64,000 nt of DNA from JAAYAY01 sp964563135 (GTDB lineage: Bacteria; Planctomycetota; Planctomycetia; Pirellulales; Thermoguttaceae), in contig CAZLWV010000019.1 of the NCBI GenBank assembly GCA_964563135.1, forward strand, positions 1 through 64,000. The letters are read 5' to 3'. The translations under genes and the position numbers were made by a program. Every line of letters starts with the position of its first letter. Positions within the stretch are counted from its first letter, which is position 1. This document shows positions 27,877-36,513 of this stretch, in pieces. The notes beneath the pieces were generated by a model. It did no database searches. It saw only the letters and a list, made by a program, of their open reading frames with translations, and had not been told where the DNA came from.

Positions 27877-28911
27877 TCAGCGCTGATAGATCGGCAGCGC
27901 CGCAGTCTCCAGTTGGAGGATGGTCAGGTTGATAGCCGTCGTGTATACCGGCCCGATGTATCCCTGGCTCCAGGAACCATCGGGACTGGCCTCGTTGACG
28001 ATTCGCGCACAGACGCGGTCTCGGTACTCCTCCCATGCCTGGCCGCCCTCACGATACTCGACCTGGGAGAAGTAGTAGTGGGCGTAGTGCCAGTGGCCGA
28101 AGCCGCTGTTGGCGATATTGGAGAGGTTTTTCCGGCAGTAGTCCAGGAGTTTGGGCACGTACTGGCTATCGTAATCGCCGGCATTGTAGAGGCAGGCGAT
28201 GGCAGCGGCGCTGATCGCCGGGCGGCCGCCTCCGCCTCGGGAATTGTACTGCACGCCGCCGCTGCCGTTTTCCAGGGAACACTTCTTGATGTAGTCAATC
28301 GCCTTGTCGATGATTTCGTTGGGCACGGGAATACCCGCATTCCGACAGCCGCGCAGCCCCTGGACCTGGGTGATGGTGGTCGAACCCTCATCGAACTCAT
28401 TGCCGTCCTTGGCGCTGACGTAGCCCCAGCCCCCCGCCTTGGTCTGAGCCCGGCCGGTGAACTCCACGGCCCGGGTCAGAATATCGATGAGCTGCTGGCG
28501 GCGCGTTGCGTCTTCTTCTTCTCCCAGCACTTGGGAGAGAAACAGCATGGAGAATCCGTGGCCGTAGGTGTAGCGGTCGTCGCGATCCGGATCACCGATC
28601 AAGCCATTTGTGCGGCTGCGGGCGACCAGGTAGTCGACGGCTCGGCGCAGATGGGCAGCGTACTTCCCCTGGGTCGTTGTCGATCCTTCGCAGAGGAGGG
28701 CAATCCCCGCCATAGCCGTGATTGCGGTGGGATAGCGGTCGTTGGCGGCGGACCAGTAGCCTGCGCGCGACTGCTGGGCGACGAGCCACTCCAACCCCTG
28801 ATCGACGACGCGTCTCACGTCGGGCTCGGCGCCGGAGAGCGGCGCTGCGCCGAGCAGCAGGCCAATGGCGATCAGAGTTTCCAGGTTCTTGAGATGACCA
28901 GCGACTTCCAT
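27877..28911 (-). CDS. Secreted alpha/alpha-toroid protein (prenyltransferase/squalene-oxidase repeats)
   Basis: 344 residues. A signal peptide is near 10-28 (LETLIAIGLLLGAAPLSGA). It has repeated toroid helix pairs with the family pattern of a helix followed by G-x-W/Y: GLEWLVAQQSRAGYWS, RAVEFTGRAQTKAGGWGY, ICARIVNEASPDGSW. The DxDD motif of squalene-hopene cyclases is not visible, so it is unlikely to be a terpene cyclase. Such planctomycete proteins are usually secreted and uncharacterised. It lies 62 bp downstream of the giant propeller gene, probably in the same transcript. Confidence 0.85.
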   Translation of the reverse strand: MEVAGHLKNLETLIAIGLLLGAAPLSGAEPDVRRVVDQGLEWLVAQQSRAGYWSAANDRYPTAITAMAGIALLCEGSTTTQGKYAAHLRRAVDYLVARSRTNGLIGDPDRDDRYTYGHGFSMLFLSQVLGEEEDATRRQQLIDILTRAVEFTGRAQTKAGGWGYVSAKDGNEFDEGSTTITQVQGLRGCRNAGIPVPNEIIDKAIDYIKKCSLENGSGGVQYNSRGGGGRPAISAAAIACLYNAGDYDSQYVPKLLDYCRKNLSNIANSGFGHWHYAHYYFSQVEYREGGQAWEEYRDRVCARIVNEASPDGSWSQGYIGPVYTTAINLTILQLETAALPIYQR

Positions 28912-28973
28912 GTGGTAAATGTTGCCTCAGATTGTTACGCAGTCCTTGCCCCGGACGACCCCGCTGCGATCTT

Positions 28974-31900
28974 TCATCGGGCCGGGGCCAGATCCGCCGG
29001 GATACGGTCGCGAATGGCAGGCTCGAGCGGCGGCGGGACCTTCTTCTGGGACGGCTGCTTCTCCGCGGCGCGGGCCGGCCTGGCCTGGCCGGATCCCTGG
29101 TCTGCGGCGTCGCTCGTGCGATCGCTTTCCTCTTCGGAAAAGGGCAGCGAAGAGTCGCCGAAGTCGAAGCCCTCTCCGGGCACTCCGGCCTCCCGGAGCA
29201 CGGCGCGCCAGATGGCTTCCAGCGGATTGGGCGGGAGCTCCTCGGCGTCGTACACGGTGGCGCCTTCGGGGATCGGTTCGTTGGTGAACTGCAGGTCGAA
29301 GGTTTCCTGCTGCATGCGGATCTCGACGCGGGACTGCTGCGGCAGGGCCGCGATTTCGAAGGTATTGCTGCCCTGGTTGAACTCCCGATGGGCCACGATC
29401 GCGCCGGTGCGGGTGTCGACGCAAAGGATACCGATCTTTGGCTGACGGGGGCGGTTGGGCGTCAGCTCCTGCACGGCGCGAATGAACGTCAGGCAGGGCA
29501 CGTCCCTGGGCTGGACCAGCGGCATGAACTGATCGTGAATCTCTGTGGGCTGTTTCCAGAGGGGCTTGCCGTGGTCGTCGAAGGCAAAGATCCGGGCCGA
29601 GCCGATGGGACGCGAATTGAGTCCGGAGACGTCGTGAATCTGCCGCTTGGGGTCGACGTGGATGACGCGGTTGTTGGCGACCACCAGATACTGTCCCCTG
29701 CGAGGGAGCACGACGACGTCGGTCAGGGGCTGCTGGAGTTTGAGTTCCGTGTCGACGATCGAACGGCCGTCGGCAAGATGGATCAGGCGAAAGCGGCCCT
29801 CGGCCGTGTAGATTGCGATCGCCTCACCTTCGACGAGTTGTTGCCGAGCCGTGGCGGGAAACGGGAAAGGTCCCCAGACAACGCTTTCCTGTGCGGAGGC
29901 GATCGGGTCGACCATCTTCAGAAGGAATCCTTGTTGCTGCTCTTCCCAGCACACGATCCGGCGGCCCACCGTGGCGAGTCGTTGTGGTTCCGGGGGAACC
30001 GTGCGTGGCTCCAGTTCCATGCCATCGGTGGTGCGGAAGATCCTGGCTTCGGTGGACTGGCGGGGCACGACCACCACGTAATGGTCGTCGCCAAAGATCA
30101 CGCTCTGGGTGGGAATCCCGTCGCGTTTCCAGAGCGTCTCGCCTGTTGCGGGGTCCAGGGCTGTGAAGACCCGCGAACGCGTGACGCAGACGAGCGACTC
30201 GCCGAGCGTCAGTCCGCCCCCGGCGGAGTAGCCGAGCGATCGGAAGCCGAGGTTTCCGTCGATCATCACGAACGGTCCGTTTCCGGCACCCGACGGGAAG
30301 AGATGCCGCCGCGATGCGGCGAGTCCCGCCTGGTCGAGCGGCTCTTTCCAGGCGACGGCCGGAGTTCCGTCCTCGTTGGTTCTGAGGGTATCGAGGGCTA
30401 TGACCTGACTACCCAGCGACAGGATCAGCAGATGCCCGCAAGCGCCCACGGGCATCGTGCCGCGAGCGAGTGCCAGTTGCCCCACCTCGCCGAACTGGGC
30501 GTAGGGCAAACGCCACTGGACCTGGCCCAAGCTGTTCCTGGCAATCAGGTGTTGCGGCTGGTGCTCGATGATCAAGTCCTTGAAGAACATTCCCTTGCGG
30601 TTTTGCAGGGGAAGCTGACCGCGCACGTAATTGACAGCAAGGGTCCCCTGCTCGACCGGGCGCACCTCGGTCTTGACAAGGCCGAGCGGCCAGACAGCAG
30701 GCGAGCGGGCCTGGCGAACGGGATCATGCTGTTCGGTGAACCGGGCCGCCCAGCGCTGTGCGTTCTGGGCGTCGGCAAAAGGCACGCCGGCCCAGCGGGT
30801 CTCGATCTGCTGGAGCAGCACGGCGGCGTCGGAAAACCGTCCGGCATCGGTGAGCATCGTGGCCCAGCGTGCCAGCCGCGATGCTTGAATCTCGCCCGGG
30901 CAATCGCGGATGTCGGCAATCATCGCCTGCTCCGCTTCCGACAGGCGCTGAGCCTTGATCAGCCGCTGGATCCAGTCGTTCTTGAACTGGTTTATTTCGG
31001 GAAGCCCGCCGAAGCACGACAGCAGGCATCGTTCACCGGCCTTCCCGGCCGACTTCTGGTCGTGGAGGGCTTCCTGGGACCAGCGCACCAGTTCGGCGCG
31101 GATTTCCTGGGGGGCCGATTCATACAGGCCGCGCAGCCGGGCCTGGATCCACTGATCCTCGCGGATCCAGTGATCCTCGGCGAGCTGCAGGAAGCCGACC
31201 CGCTCGACGGCCTGGTCGACCAGGGCCCGATACTCGGCCAGGGCGCGATCGTACTGGCCCGCGGTCTGCCAGCCGGCGGCCATAAGTCGATGGAGGGTCG
31301 CGCGATCCTCCGCCGTTTCCAGCAGGTCGGCGATCTCGTCGTGAAAAGCCTGGTAGCGCGCGAAATCCTTCTGGAGGCCTTCGAACATCACGTCGCGCAG
31401 CAGCTGGCCAGCGCGAGCCGACGGGCTGGCCTGGAGCGACGCCCGCAGGTTCTCCACGGCATCGTCGAGCTTGCCGTCTTCCCAGAAGATCTCTCCGCGG
31501 AGAGCCAGCGCCTGAGCGTCGCCGGGACGGGCAGCCAGAAGCCGGTCGACCTGGGAGCGAAGCGCCTCGAGCTGGTCATACGACTCGATCCCATCTACCC
31601 GCTGCGACAGGATCTTGCCGTTGTGGCAGACCAGGTTTCCCAGGGTGCGGTGGTCGCGCGAGCGGACGACCTGCTCGACCTTCCCGGTGGCGAGTCGCAC
31701 AGTCATCAGCTTGCCGCGTGTCATCGGCAGGTGGTAGAACTCATCGTCGCTGAAGCCGCGGCCGCTGGGCTCGGAATCGGCGGGGCAGGCAGCCAATGGG
31801 GTTTCCCAGGCGGGCTTGCCCGTTTCGAGGCTCAAGGCGGTCAGCCCCCTCCGGGCAGCCAACACGACCTTGCCTTCGGCCACTGCGGCCACGAAGAGCA

Positions 31901-33863
31901 TGTCTTCCCGCGGGATTCGCCAGAGCAGCTTCCCGTCGCGGAGACTCAGGCAATGGAGCTGCTCGGAATCGGCCGGGGTGCACAGCACGCGCCCTTCAGC
32001 AACGACGACGGAGGAGTCAAGCCAGCGATTCTCGGGATTAGCGGACCGATGACGGGCGGCTCGCAGGATGGTGGGCACGTCCCGCTCGTTGCGATCCGTG
32101 TCGGCATAGCTGTAACCCCAGAGGAGCGCGCGTGCGGTCATGTCGAGGGCCACGACGGAATGGTTCGACGTGGGGCAGACGAGGATGCCATCGCCGTAGG
32201 AGGGTGAGATTCCGGACACGCGGCGCAACAGGTCCTGGTAGACGCTCTGCTCGACCACGGCCAACTGCTGCTGCCAGAGGAGCTGTCCGCTGTCGGCCTT
32301 CAGGGCAAGGAGGCGGATTTCTCCATCGATTTCGGCCAGGACGTAGAGATCGCCGAGGAGCGGCAGCGGCGGGCCCAGGAAGAACGCCCCTGCCAGCGGC
32401 AGGGGATCGTCGGAATGGGGGCCGCCCAGTTCCCACCGCAGCTTGCCTTCCGAGCGGATCTCGTAGGCGGCCAAACGGTTGTAGGTTCTGCGGAAATCGG
32501 GGCGAGCGACCCGGTTGCCCGCGGCGATCAAAGTGCCCGAGTAGATGGCGTCGAGCGGCAGGGGCAGGTCCTCGACGGCGAACACCAGCCGCCCGTCGCT
32601 CGCCAAGGTGCCAAACGTCACGTCGGCCCACAGCCGCAGTCGCAATCCGGCTTCCAGGTTGGGCTGTATGTTGGCGAATCCATCGGGTAGCGGGGCCATT
32701 GCCGCCTCGACGGGGTCGGCAGCGGGCACTTCCCAGAGCCGTTTGCCGGTGCTGAAATCGACGGCCAGCAGGTTCGATGTCGTGCGTGTCAGAACAATGT
32801 TGCCCAGCACGATGGGGTAGATTGCCGGCCGAAGGGGCATTTGACGGTCTTCCTGCTGCCTGGCAAGCTGATCGATCATGGTCTCCACGGTGCCGCGATC
32901 GAAGCTCCACACGTGCCAGCGGCTGCTCATCAGGGGCCGACTGCCCGAGCTGACCGCGACGCGTTGGGGAGACCCGCCGTGCATGGTCCAGTCGCTTGCA
33001 CTGGCCGAGCCGTCGGAGTGGGCCGGTCCCATGGAAGCCTCCAGCCACTGGAGCGGGTCTTCTCCCGCCTCGAACAACGGCCGCGGGCGGCCTTCGATCA
33101 GCACCTTGTTGGCGGCGTAGCGGTCTGGAAGCGACTGGAGTGCCTCCCTGGCATCGTCCGGCATTCCGGCATCCAGCCAGCTCCGGGCCATCGCCAGGCT
33201 CAGTTGCGGTTCGAAGCGTTCGGAGGTGGTCGATTCGTCGCGAAGCCGGCGCAGGGTCAGGGCTGCGACCAGCGGACGGCCATGGTCGAAGTGATGGAGT
33301 CCGAGGAGGAAGGTCGCCTCGTAACCGGCCTCGGTGTGGAAGAACCGCCGAGCCACCTCCGCGATCATGGAGATGTCGCCCGCGGCGATCGCGCTATCGA
33401 GGGCGGATTGGGCCAGCGCGCCGAACTGCAACTCGTAGGACCGGCGGCCCTCGGCCGGGAGCGTTCCGAGAAGCCTCCTGGCCTCCGACTTGATGCTCCG
33501 GTGCACCGGGGCATCCTTGTCAGGCCTGAAGAAGAAGTCTTCGCTGCCGCTGAGAATCTTATCCAGACACTGGACCGCCTCGGCGTACCTGTTTGCTTGA
33601 AGGAGTTCTTCGGTCCGTTGGAGCAGCAGCACAACGCTGCGTTTGGCGGGCATGAAGTCTGGATCTGCCAGGCCCGGTTCGACCGCGGCGGAATCGTCTT
33701 CGGGCTCAGCGGCCGCAGTCTGGCCGAAACATGCCGGCGCGGGACTTCGGCCGAGGCCAGCAACAAGCATCAGCGCCGCCAGGAGGCACGCAAGTGGCCC
33801 GCGTCCGTTCCTGGGACGGGTCGCAGCGCCGTTCTGCTCGTCCGCCAACAACACTCTCGCCAA
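28974..33863 (-). CDS. Giant secreted PQQ-like beta-propeller protein with helical repeats
   Basis: 1629 residues. The N-terminus is basic and hydrophobic (LACLLAALMLVAGLG near 25-40) and acts as a signal or anchor. Helical TPR-like repeats occur at about 75-220 (EELLQANRYAEAVQCLDKIL) and again at about 780-1000. Several PQQ/quinoprotein-like propeller blades are recognisable by A-x-x-x-x-G-x-x-x-W steps (LLAVDFSTGKRLWEVP, LKADSGQLLWQQQL, LSLETGKPAWETP, LDPATGETLWKRDG). The C-terminus (about 1560-1629) is low complexity and charged. The start is uncertain: TTG at 33863 or GTG at 33854. Probably a large envelope scaffold or binding protein; no catalytic role can be claimed. Confidence 0.82.
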   Translation of the reverse strand: MARVLLADEQNGAATRPRNGRGPLACLLAALMLVAGLGRSPAPACFGQTAAAEPEDDSAAVEPGLADPDFMPAKRSVVLLLQRTEELLQANRYAEAVQCLDKILSGSEDFFFRPDKDAPVHRSIKSEARRLLGTLPAEGRRSYELQFGALAQSALDSAIAAGDISMIAEVARRFFHTEAGYEATFLLGLHHFDHGRPLVAALTLRRLRDESTTSERFEPQLSLAMARSWLDAGMPDDAREALQSLPDRYAANKVLIEGRPRPLFEAGEDPLQWLEASMGPAHSDGSASASDWTMHGGSPQRVAVSSGSRPLMSSRWHVWSFDRGTVETMIDQLARQQEDRQMPLRPAIYPIVLGNIVLTRTTSNLLAVDFSTGKRLWEVPAADPVEAAMAPLPDGFANIQPNLEAGLRLRLWADVTFGTLASDGRLVFAVEDLPLPLDAIYSGTLIAAGNRVARPDFRRTYNRLAAYEIRSEGKLRWELGGPHSDDPLPLAGAFFLGPPLPLLGDLYVLAEIDGEIRLLALKADSGQLLWQQQLAVVEQSVYQDLLRRVSGISPSYGDGILVCPTSNHSVVALDMTARALLWGYSYADTDRNERDVPTILRAARHRSANPENRWLDSSVVVAEGRVLCTPADSEQLHCLSLRDGKLLWRIPREDMLFVAAVAEGKVVLAARRGLTALSLETGKPAWETPLAACPADSEPSGRGFSDDEFYHLPMTRGKLMTVRLATGKVEQVVRSRDHRTLGNLVCHNGKILSQRVDGIESYDQLEALRSQVDRLLAARPGDAQALALRGEIFWEDGKLDDAVENLRASLQASPSARAGQLLRDVMFEGLQKDFARYQAFHDEIADLLETAEDRATLHRLMAAGWQTAGQYDRALAEYRALVDQAVERVGFLQLAEDHWIREDQWIQARLRGLYESAPQEIRAELVRWSQEALHDQKSAGKAGERCLLSCFGGLPEINQFKNDWIQRLIKAQRLSEAEQAMIADIRDCPGEIQASRLARWATMLTDAGRFSDAAVLLQQIETRWAGVPFADAQNAQRWAARFTEQHDPVRQARSPAVWPLGLVKTEVRPVEQGTLAVNYVRGQLPLQNRKGMFFKDLIIEHQPQHLIARNSLGQVQWRLPYAQFGEVGQLALARGTMPVGACGHLLILSLGSQVIALDTLRTNEDGTPAVAWKEPLDQAGLAASRRHLFPSGAGNGPFVMIDGNLGFRSLGYSAGGGLTLGESLVCVTRSRVFTALDPATGETLWKRDGIPTQSVIFGDDHYVVVVPRQSTEARIFRTTDGMELEPRTVPPEPQRLATVGRRIVCWEEQQQGFLLKMVDPIASAQESVVWGPFPFPATARQQLVEGEAIAIYTAEGRFRLIHLADGRSIVDTELKLQQPLTDVVVLPRRGQYLVVANNRVIHVDPKRQIHDVSGLNSRPIGSARIFAFDDHGKPLWKQPTEIHDQFMPLVQPRDVPCLTFIRAVQELTPNRPRQPKIGILCVDTRTGAIVAHREFNQGSNTFEIAALPQQSRVEIRMQQETFDLQFTNEPIPEGATVYDAEELPPNPLEAIWRAVLREAGVPGEGFDFGDSSLPFSEEESDRTSDAADQGSGQARPARAAEKQPSQKKVPPPLEPAIRDRIPADLAPAR

Positions 33864-33955
33864 AGGACAGCCTGCCTTCCTTGCTGGAGAAATTGCCCAG
33901 TTTCGATGTTGCCGATGATGCCCTGCCGTGGAGTATTAGTTGCCCGCAGCGTGCC

Positions 33956-34008
33956 GAACGTTCATTTGTGTGCAGAAGGCACATGGCCGGGGCCACACGA
34001 GAACGTTC
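33956..34008. promoter_or_regulatory. Pair of GAACGTTC palindromes
   Basis: Identical 8-bp palindromes lie at 33956-33963 and 34001-34008, start-to-start 45 bases, in the divergent spacer 92 and 137 bases from the propeller start. Perfect short palindromes spaced by a few helical turns are typical of dimeric repressor sites. They resemble, but do not equal, a Bacillus-type LexA box, because the 4-base spacer between CGAAC and GTTCG is missing. The factor is unknown. Confidence 0.3.
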
Positions 34009-34380
34009 GTAAATATTTGCTACCAATAATCTTAGAAAATTCGCAGAACCTTGGCAAGCAGAAACACGTCTCCGGGCCCGCCTGGAGAACAGGGAACCTG
34101 GGAGCACCGGAAAAAGCGTGCCAGGATGACTCGATCCGACCGCGGTCAAGAGAGCATCCTATACTGTTGGCAGACACCCTTGGCAACCAGATTTGGCAGC
34201 CCGATGAAGGAGCTGTGGTTGCCGGTGGTGATGTGTTTCTCACTTCCGTCGCCCTTGGAATCTCAGGGTCAAACGGCCTCTGAACGAGCAAGACTCGCGA
34301 AAAACGCTGGAAATTACGGGAAACGAGCGAGGCGAAGGCCGTTTTTTGCCGATTTTTTCAGGGTTTTCGCCGTTTTCGTC

Positions 34381-34408
34381 TTGTAATTTCGAGAAAACGG
34401 GGTCTAAT
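34381..34408 (+). promoter_or_regulatory. Candidate promoter of the HU gene
   Basis: TTGTAA (34381-34386) and TCTAAT (34403-34408) are separated by 16 bases. This is an acceptable sigma70-type pair for a G+C-rich genome, 67 bases upstream of the HU start. The -35 overlaps the right arm of the GAAATTAC/GTAATTTC inverted repeat, which could be an operator. Moderate confidence only. Confidence 0.35.
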
Positions 34409-34475
34409 CATCCGGTCGACTGCACAGGACGGGCGACATTGGTATTTCTATGAACCTTGCAAGGAGGGTTTCATC

Positions 34476-34802
34476 ATGGCGAAGGCTGCAAAAAAGCCAC
34501 CTACCAAGACCCAGATCATGGCCACCATTGCGGAAGCAACTGGGCTCAGCAAGAAAGACGTGGCCGCCGTTTTTGAAGCATTGGAAGCCGAGGTCAAGAA
34601 GAATCTCGGAAGTCGCGGTGCCGGTTCGTTCACGATTCCCGGCCTGCTGAAGATCGAGAAGAAGCGAGTGCCCGCCAAGCCGGCCCGCAAGAACGCTCCC
34701 GATCCGTTCAATCCCGGTCAGTTCCGCGACTACCCGGCCAAGCCGGCCTGCAACAAGGTTAAGGTCCGGGCGCTGAAGAACCTGAAGGAAATGGTTCTCT
34801 GA
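34476..34802 (+). CDS. HU/IHF family DNA-binding protein
   Basis: 108 residues, close to the usual 90-100 plus a short basic N-terminal tail (MAKAAKKPPTK). The HU fold is evident: the helical dimerisation part (TQIMATIAEATGLSKKDVAA, FEALEAEVKKNL), the GSFTIPGLLKIEKK strand pair and the arm region around KPARKNAPDPFNPGQ. Planctomycete HU proteins often have the proline-rich tail seen here. It is a nucleoid protein, presumably highly expressed: AAGGAGG lies seven to eight bases before the ATG, and a terminator candidate follows. Confidence 0.93.
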   Translation: MAKAAKKPPTKTQIMATIAEATGLSKKDVAAVFEALEAEVKKNLGSRGAGSFTIPGLLKIEKKRVPAKPARKNAPDPFNPGQFRDYPAKPACNKVKVRALKNLKEMVL

Positions 34803-34841
34803 GCCAGGCTTCACGCGGCACGCGTTTGAGACCATCCGCGG

Positions 34842-34910
34842 GGCCGCTCGGACGAACACTTCCCGCGTCAGCGGTGGAAGGAGCCGTCCGAGTGGCCTTT
34901 GCTTTTTCTT
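34842..34910 (+). terminator. Candidate HU terminator overlapping the 3' end of maf
   Basis: The arms 34842-34854 and 34885-34897 pair at 12 of 13 positions (GGCCGCTCGGACG against CGTCCGAGTGGCC) across a 30-base loop, and are followed directly by TTTGCTTTTTCTT. Read rightward, this fits an intrinsic terminator for HU. The right arm and T tract lie inside the last codons of the convergent maf gene. Confidence 0.5.
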
Positions 34911-35488
34911 GACGCCATCTCGCTCAGCATCCGGGCCAGGAGTTCCATCGGCAGTCCGACCACGTTTGACGGGCTCCCCTGGACGACATGGACCCACTCG
35001 AGACCGTCCTGGTAGCCAAAAGCCCCAGCCTTCCCTTCCCACTGGCCGCTGGCCAGGTATAGCTCGAGTTCCGGTGCCGAGAGCGGATCCATGCGCAGGG
35101 TGGTGGTTTCGACACGGACGAGCGGCTCTTCACCCGCCACCTCCCACAGACACACCCCGCTGAGCACGCGGTGCAACTCTCCCGAAAGCGTCTGGAGCAT
35201 CTGGCGGGCGTGTTGCTGGTCGTGCGGCTTTCCGAGGATCTGTCCGTTACACTCGGCCACCGTGTCGCAGCCGAGCACCAGTCCTTCCGGCAGCCGCCGG
35301 GCGACATCGGCTGCCTTCTGGCATGCGAGGCGGGCGACCAATTGGGCTGGGTTTTCGCCGCTGCAGAGGCCGCATTCCGCCGATTCGGACGGCGGAATTA
35401 CGGTGAACTGATAGCCAGCCTCCTGGAGCAACTGGCGGCGACGGGGAGAGCGGCTGGCAAGAATGAGCGGCGGGAGGTGATGGTTCAT
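34868..35488 (-). CDS. maf: Maf family nucleoside triphosphate pyrophosphatase
   Basis: 206 residues, normal for the family (about 190-210). Motifs: substrate loop ILASRSPRRRQLL (residues 9-21), catalytic-base region VLGCDTV, and GKPHD. The family hydrolyses non-canonical or methylated NTPs, and some members act on dTTP/UTP. The ATG at 35488 is chosen because ILASRSPRR must lie near the N-terminus; the longer frame to 35653 is not protein-like. It is convergent with HU and divergent from the pseudouridine synthase. Confidence 0.93.
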   Translation of the reverse strand: MNHHLPPLILASRSPRRRQLLQEAGYQFTVIPPSESAECGLCSGENPAQLVARLACQKAADVARRLPEGLVLGCDTVAECNGQILGKPHDQQHARQMLQTLSGELHRVLSGVCLWEVAGEEPLVRVETTTLRMDPLSAPELELYLASGQWEGKAGAFGYQDGLEWVHVVQGSPSNVVGLPMELLARMLSEMASRKSKGHSDGSFHR

Positions 35489-35673
35489 GGCCGGGCCGGC
35501 TCGGAGGGAGATTCGGGAGGCTGCAAGCGTCAGGAGGCTCTCGCCACTGTGCCGGCGACGGGCACGTGGTAGGATGGTAAGTCGTATTCTAACCCATGAT
35601 TGGCGCTGCGCCCAACTGCCGGGCGACAGCCTCCGGGCCGCTTGCCGTCCCACCCCGGCCGAACCGCTACCGA

Positions 35674-36360
35674 ATGGCCATGCAGATTCCCGCTCTCGAT
35701 GTTCTGTACGAGGATAACCATGTTCTGGTGGTTTCGAAGCCGGCCCGCCTGGCGACGATGGGGGTATCCGAGGACGAGCCGTCGCTCCTGAAGGTGGCCA
35801 AATCCTGGATCAAGGAGCGTTATTCCAAGCCGGGGAACGTGTACCTGGGGGTCGTCAGCCGCCTCGACGCCCCGGTAACGGGCGCGGTCCTCCTTGCCCG
35901 CACTTCGAAGGCCGCCAACCGTTTGACCCAACAATTCCGGGCTCACGAGGTGGAGAAGGTGTATTGGGCGATCGTGGAGGGACGAGTGGACCCGCTCGAG
36001 GGAAAACTGGTCCATTGGCTGATGCCCCACGGGCGCCACCGGCGGATGCTCATCGTCGGCGCGTCGATGGAAGGCGCCAAGGAGGCCGTTCTTTCCTATC
36101 GGCGTCTGCGGCTTGTGGGGGCGCACTCGCTGCTGGAGGTCCGGCTGGAAACGGGGCGCAAGCACCAGATCCGCATCCAACTGGCCGACCGGGGCCACGC
36201 CGTTCTTGGGGACCGGAAATACGGGGCCCATGTGCAGTTTCCTGTTGGCATCGCCCTGCACTCCCGGCAGATCAGCTTTCAGCATCCGGTGCGCGACGAG
36301 CGGATCACGATCACGGCGCCGCTCCCGGAAGCCTGGGGAGGCTTCGGCGTGTGGGAGTGA
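35674..36360 (+). CDS. RluA-type pseudouridine synthase
   Basis: 228 residues. RluA-family domain without an S4 domain: LYEDNHVLVVSKPA (residues 11-24), catalytic Asp65 in VSRLDAPVTG (motif II, usually HRLD), EKVYWAIVEG, and the ETGRKHQIRIQLADRGHAV segment typical of the family. It isomerises a uridine in rRNA or tRNA; the position is not predictable. The start at 35674 puts the first strand at residue 9; an alternative ATG is at 35680. The short form lacking S4 resembles RluC/TruC-like single-domain members. Confidence 0.9.
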   Translation: MAMQIPALDVLYEDNHVLVVSKPARLATMGVSEDEPSLLKVAKSWIKERYSKPGNVYLGVVSRLDAPVTGAVLLARTSKAANRLTQQFRAHEVEKVYWAIVEGRVDPLEGKLVHWLMPHGRHRRMLIVGASMEGAKEAVLSYRRLRLVGAHSLLEVRLETGRKHQIRIQLADRGHAVLGDRKYGAHVQFPVGIALHSRQISFQHPVRDERITITAPLPEAWGGFGVWE

Positions 36361-36513
36361 AGGTCGCGATTTTCCGAGCTCCACGCGAAAGCGATGCTTG
36401 GCGCCGCCCTGGCGGGTGAAGAGAATGAGGCGGAGGGGCCCGTCACTACCGGGGTGGGGTAGCTCGGCGGCATCCGGCAGCCCCTGATCGGTACGGAGCG
36501 AGCGAGATCACAG

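Larger units (their letters stand above)
33864..34475. other. Divergent intergenic region between the giant propeller gene and HU
   Basis: 612 bases with no supportable gene. It holds two GAACGTTC palindromes (separate entry), an A+T-rich patch at about 34005-34050, an inverted repeat GAAATTAC (34310-34317) / GTAATTTC (34383-34390), a run of T-rich blocks at 34340-34380, and the HU promoter and ribosome binding site. Its length suggests regulated transcription in both directions. Confidence 0.45.

Noticed and set aside
27877..28911. Terpene cyclase (squalene-hopene cyclase)
   Set aside because: Toroid repeats are present, but the protein is only 344 residues, secreted, and lacks the DxDD motif.
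28932..32207. 1091-codon plus-strand open frame
   Set aside because: It is antisense to the giant propeller gene, which has signal peptide, TPR and propeller motifs; the plus frame has no domain and arises from high third-position G+C.
33956..34008. LexA boxes upstream of the giant propeller gene
   Set aside because: The palindromes are GAACGTTC without the 4-base gap of a Bacillus-type LexA site, and no SOS gene is nearby.
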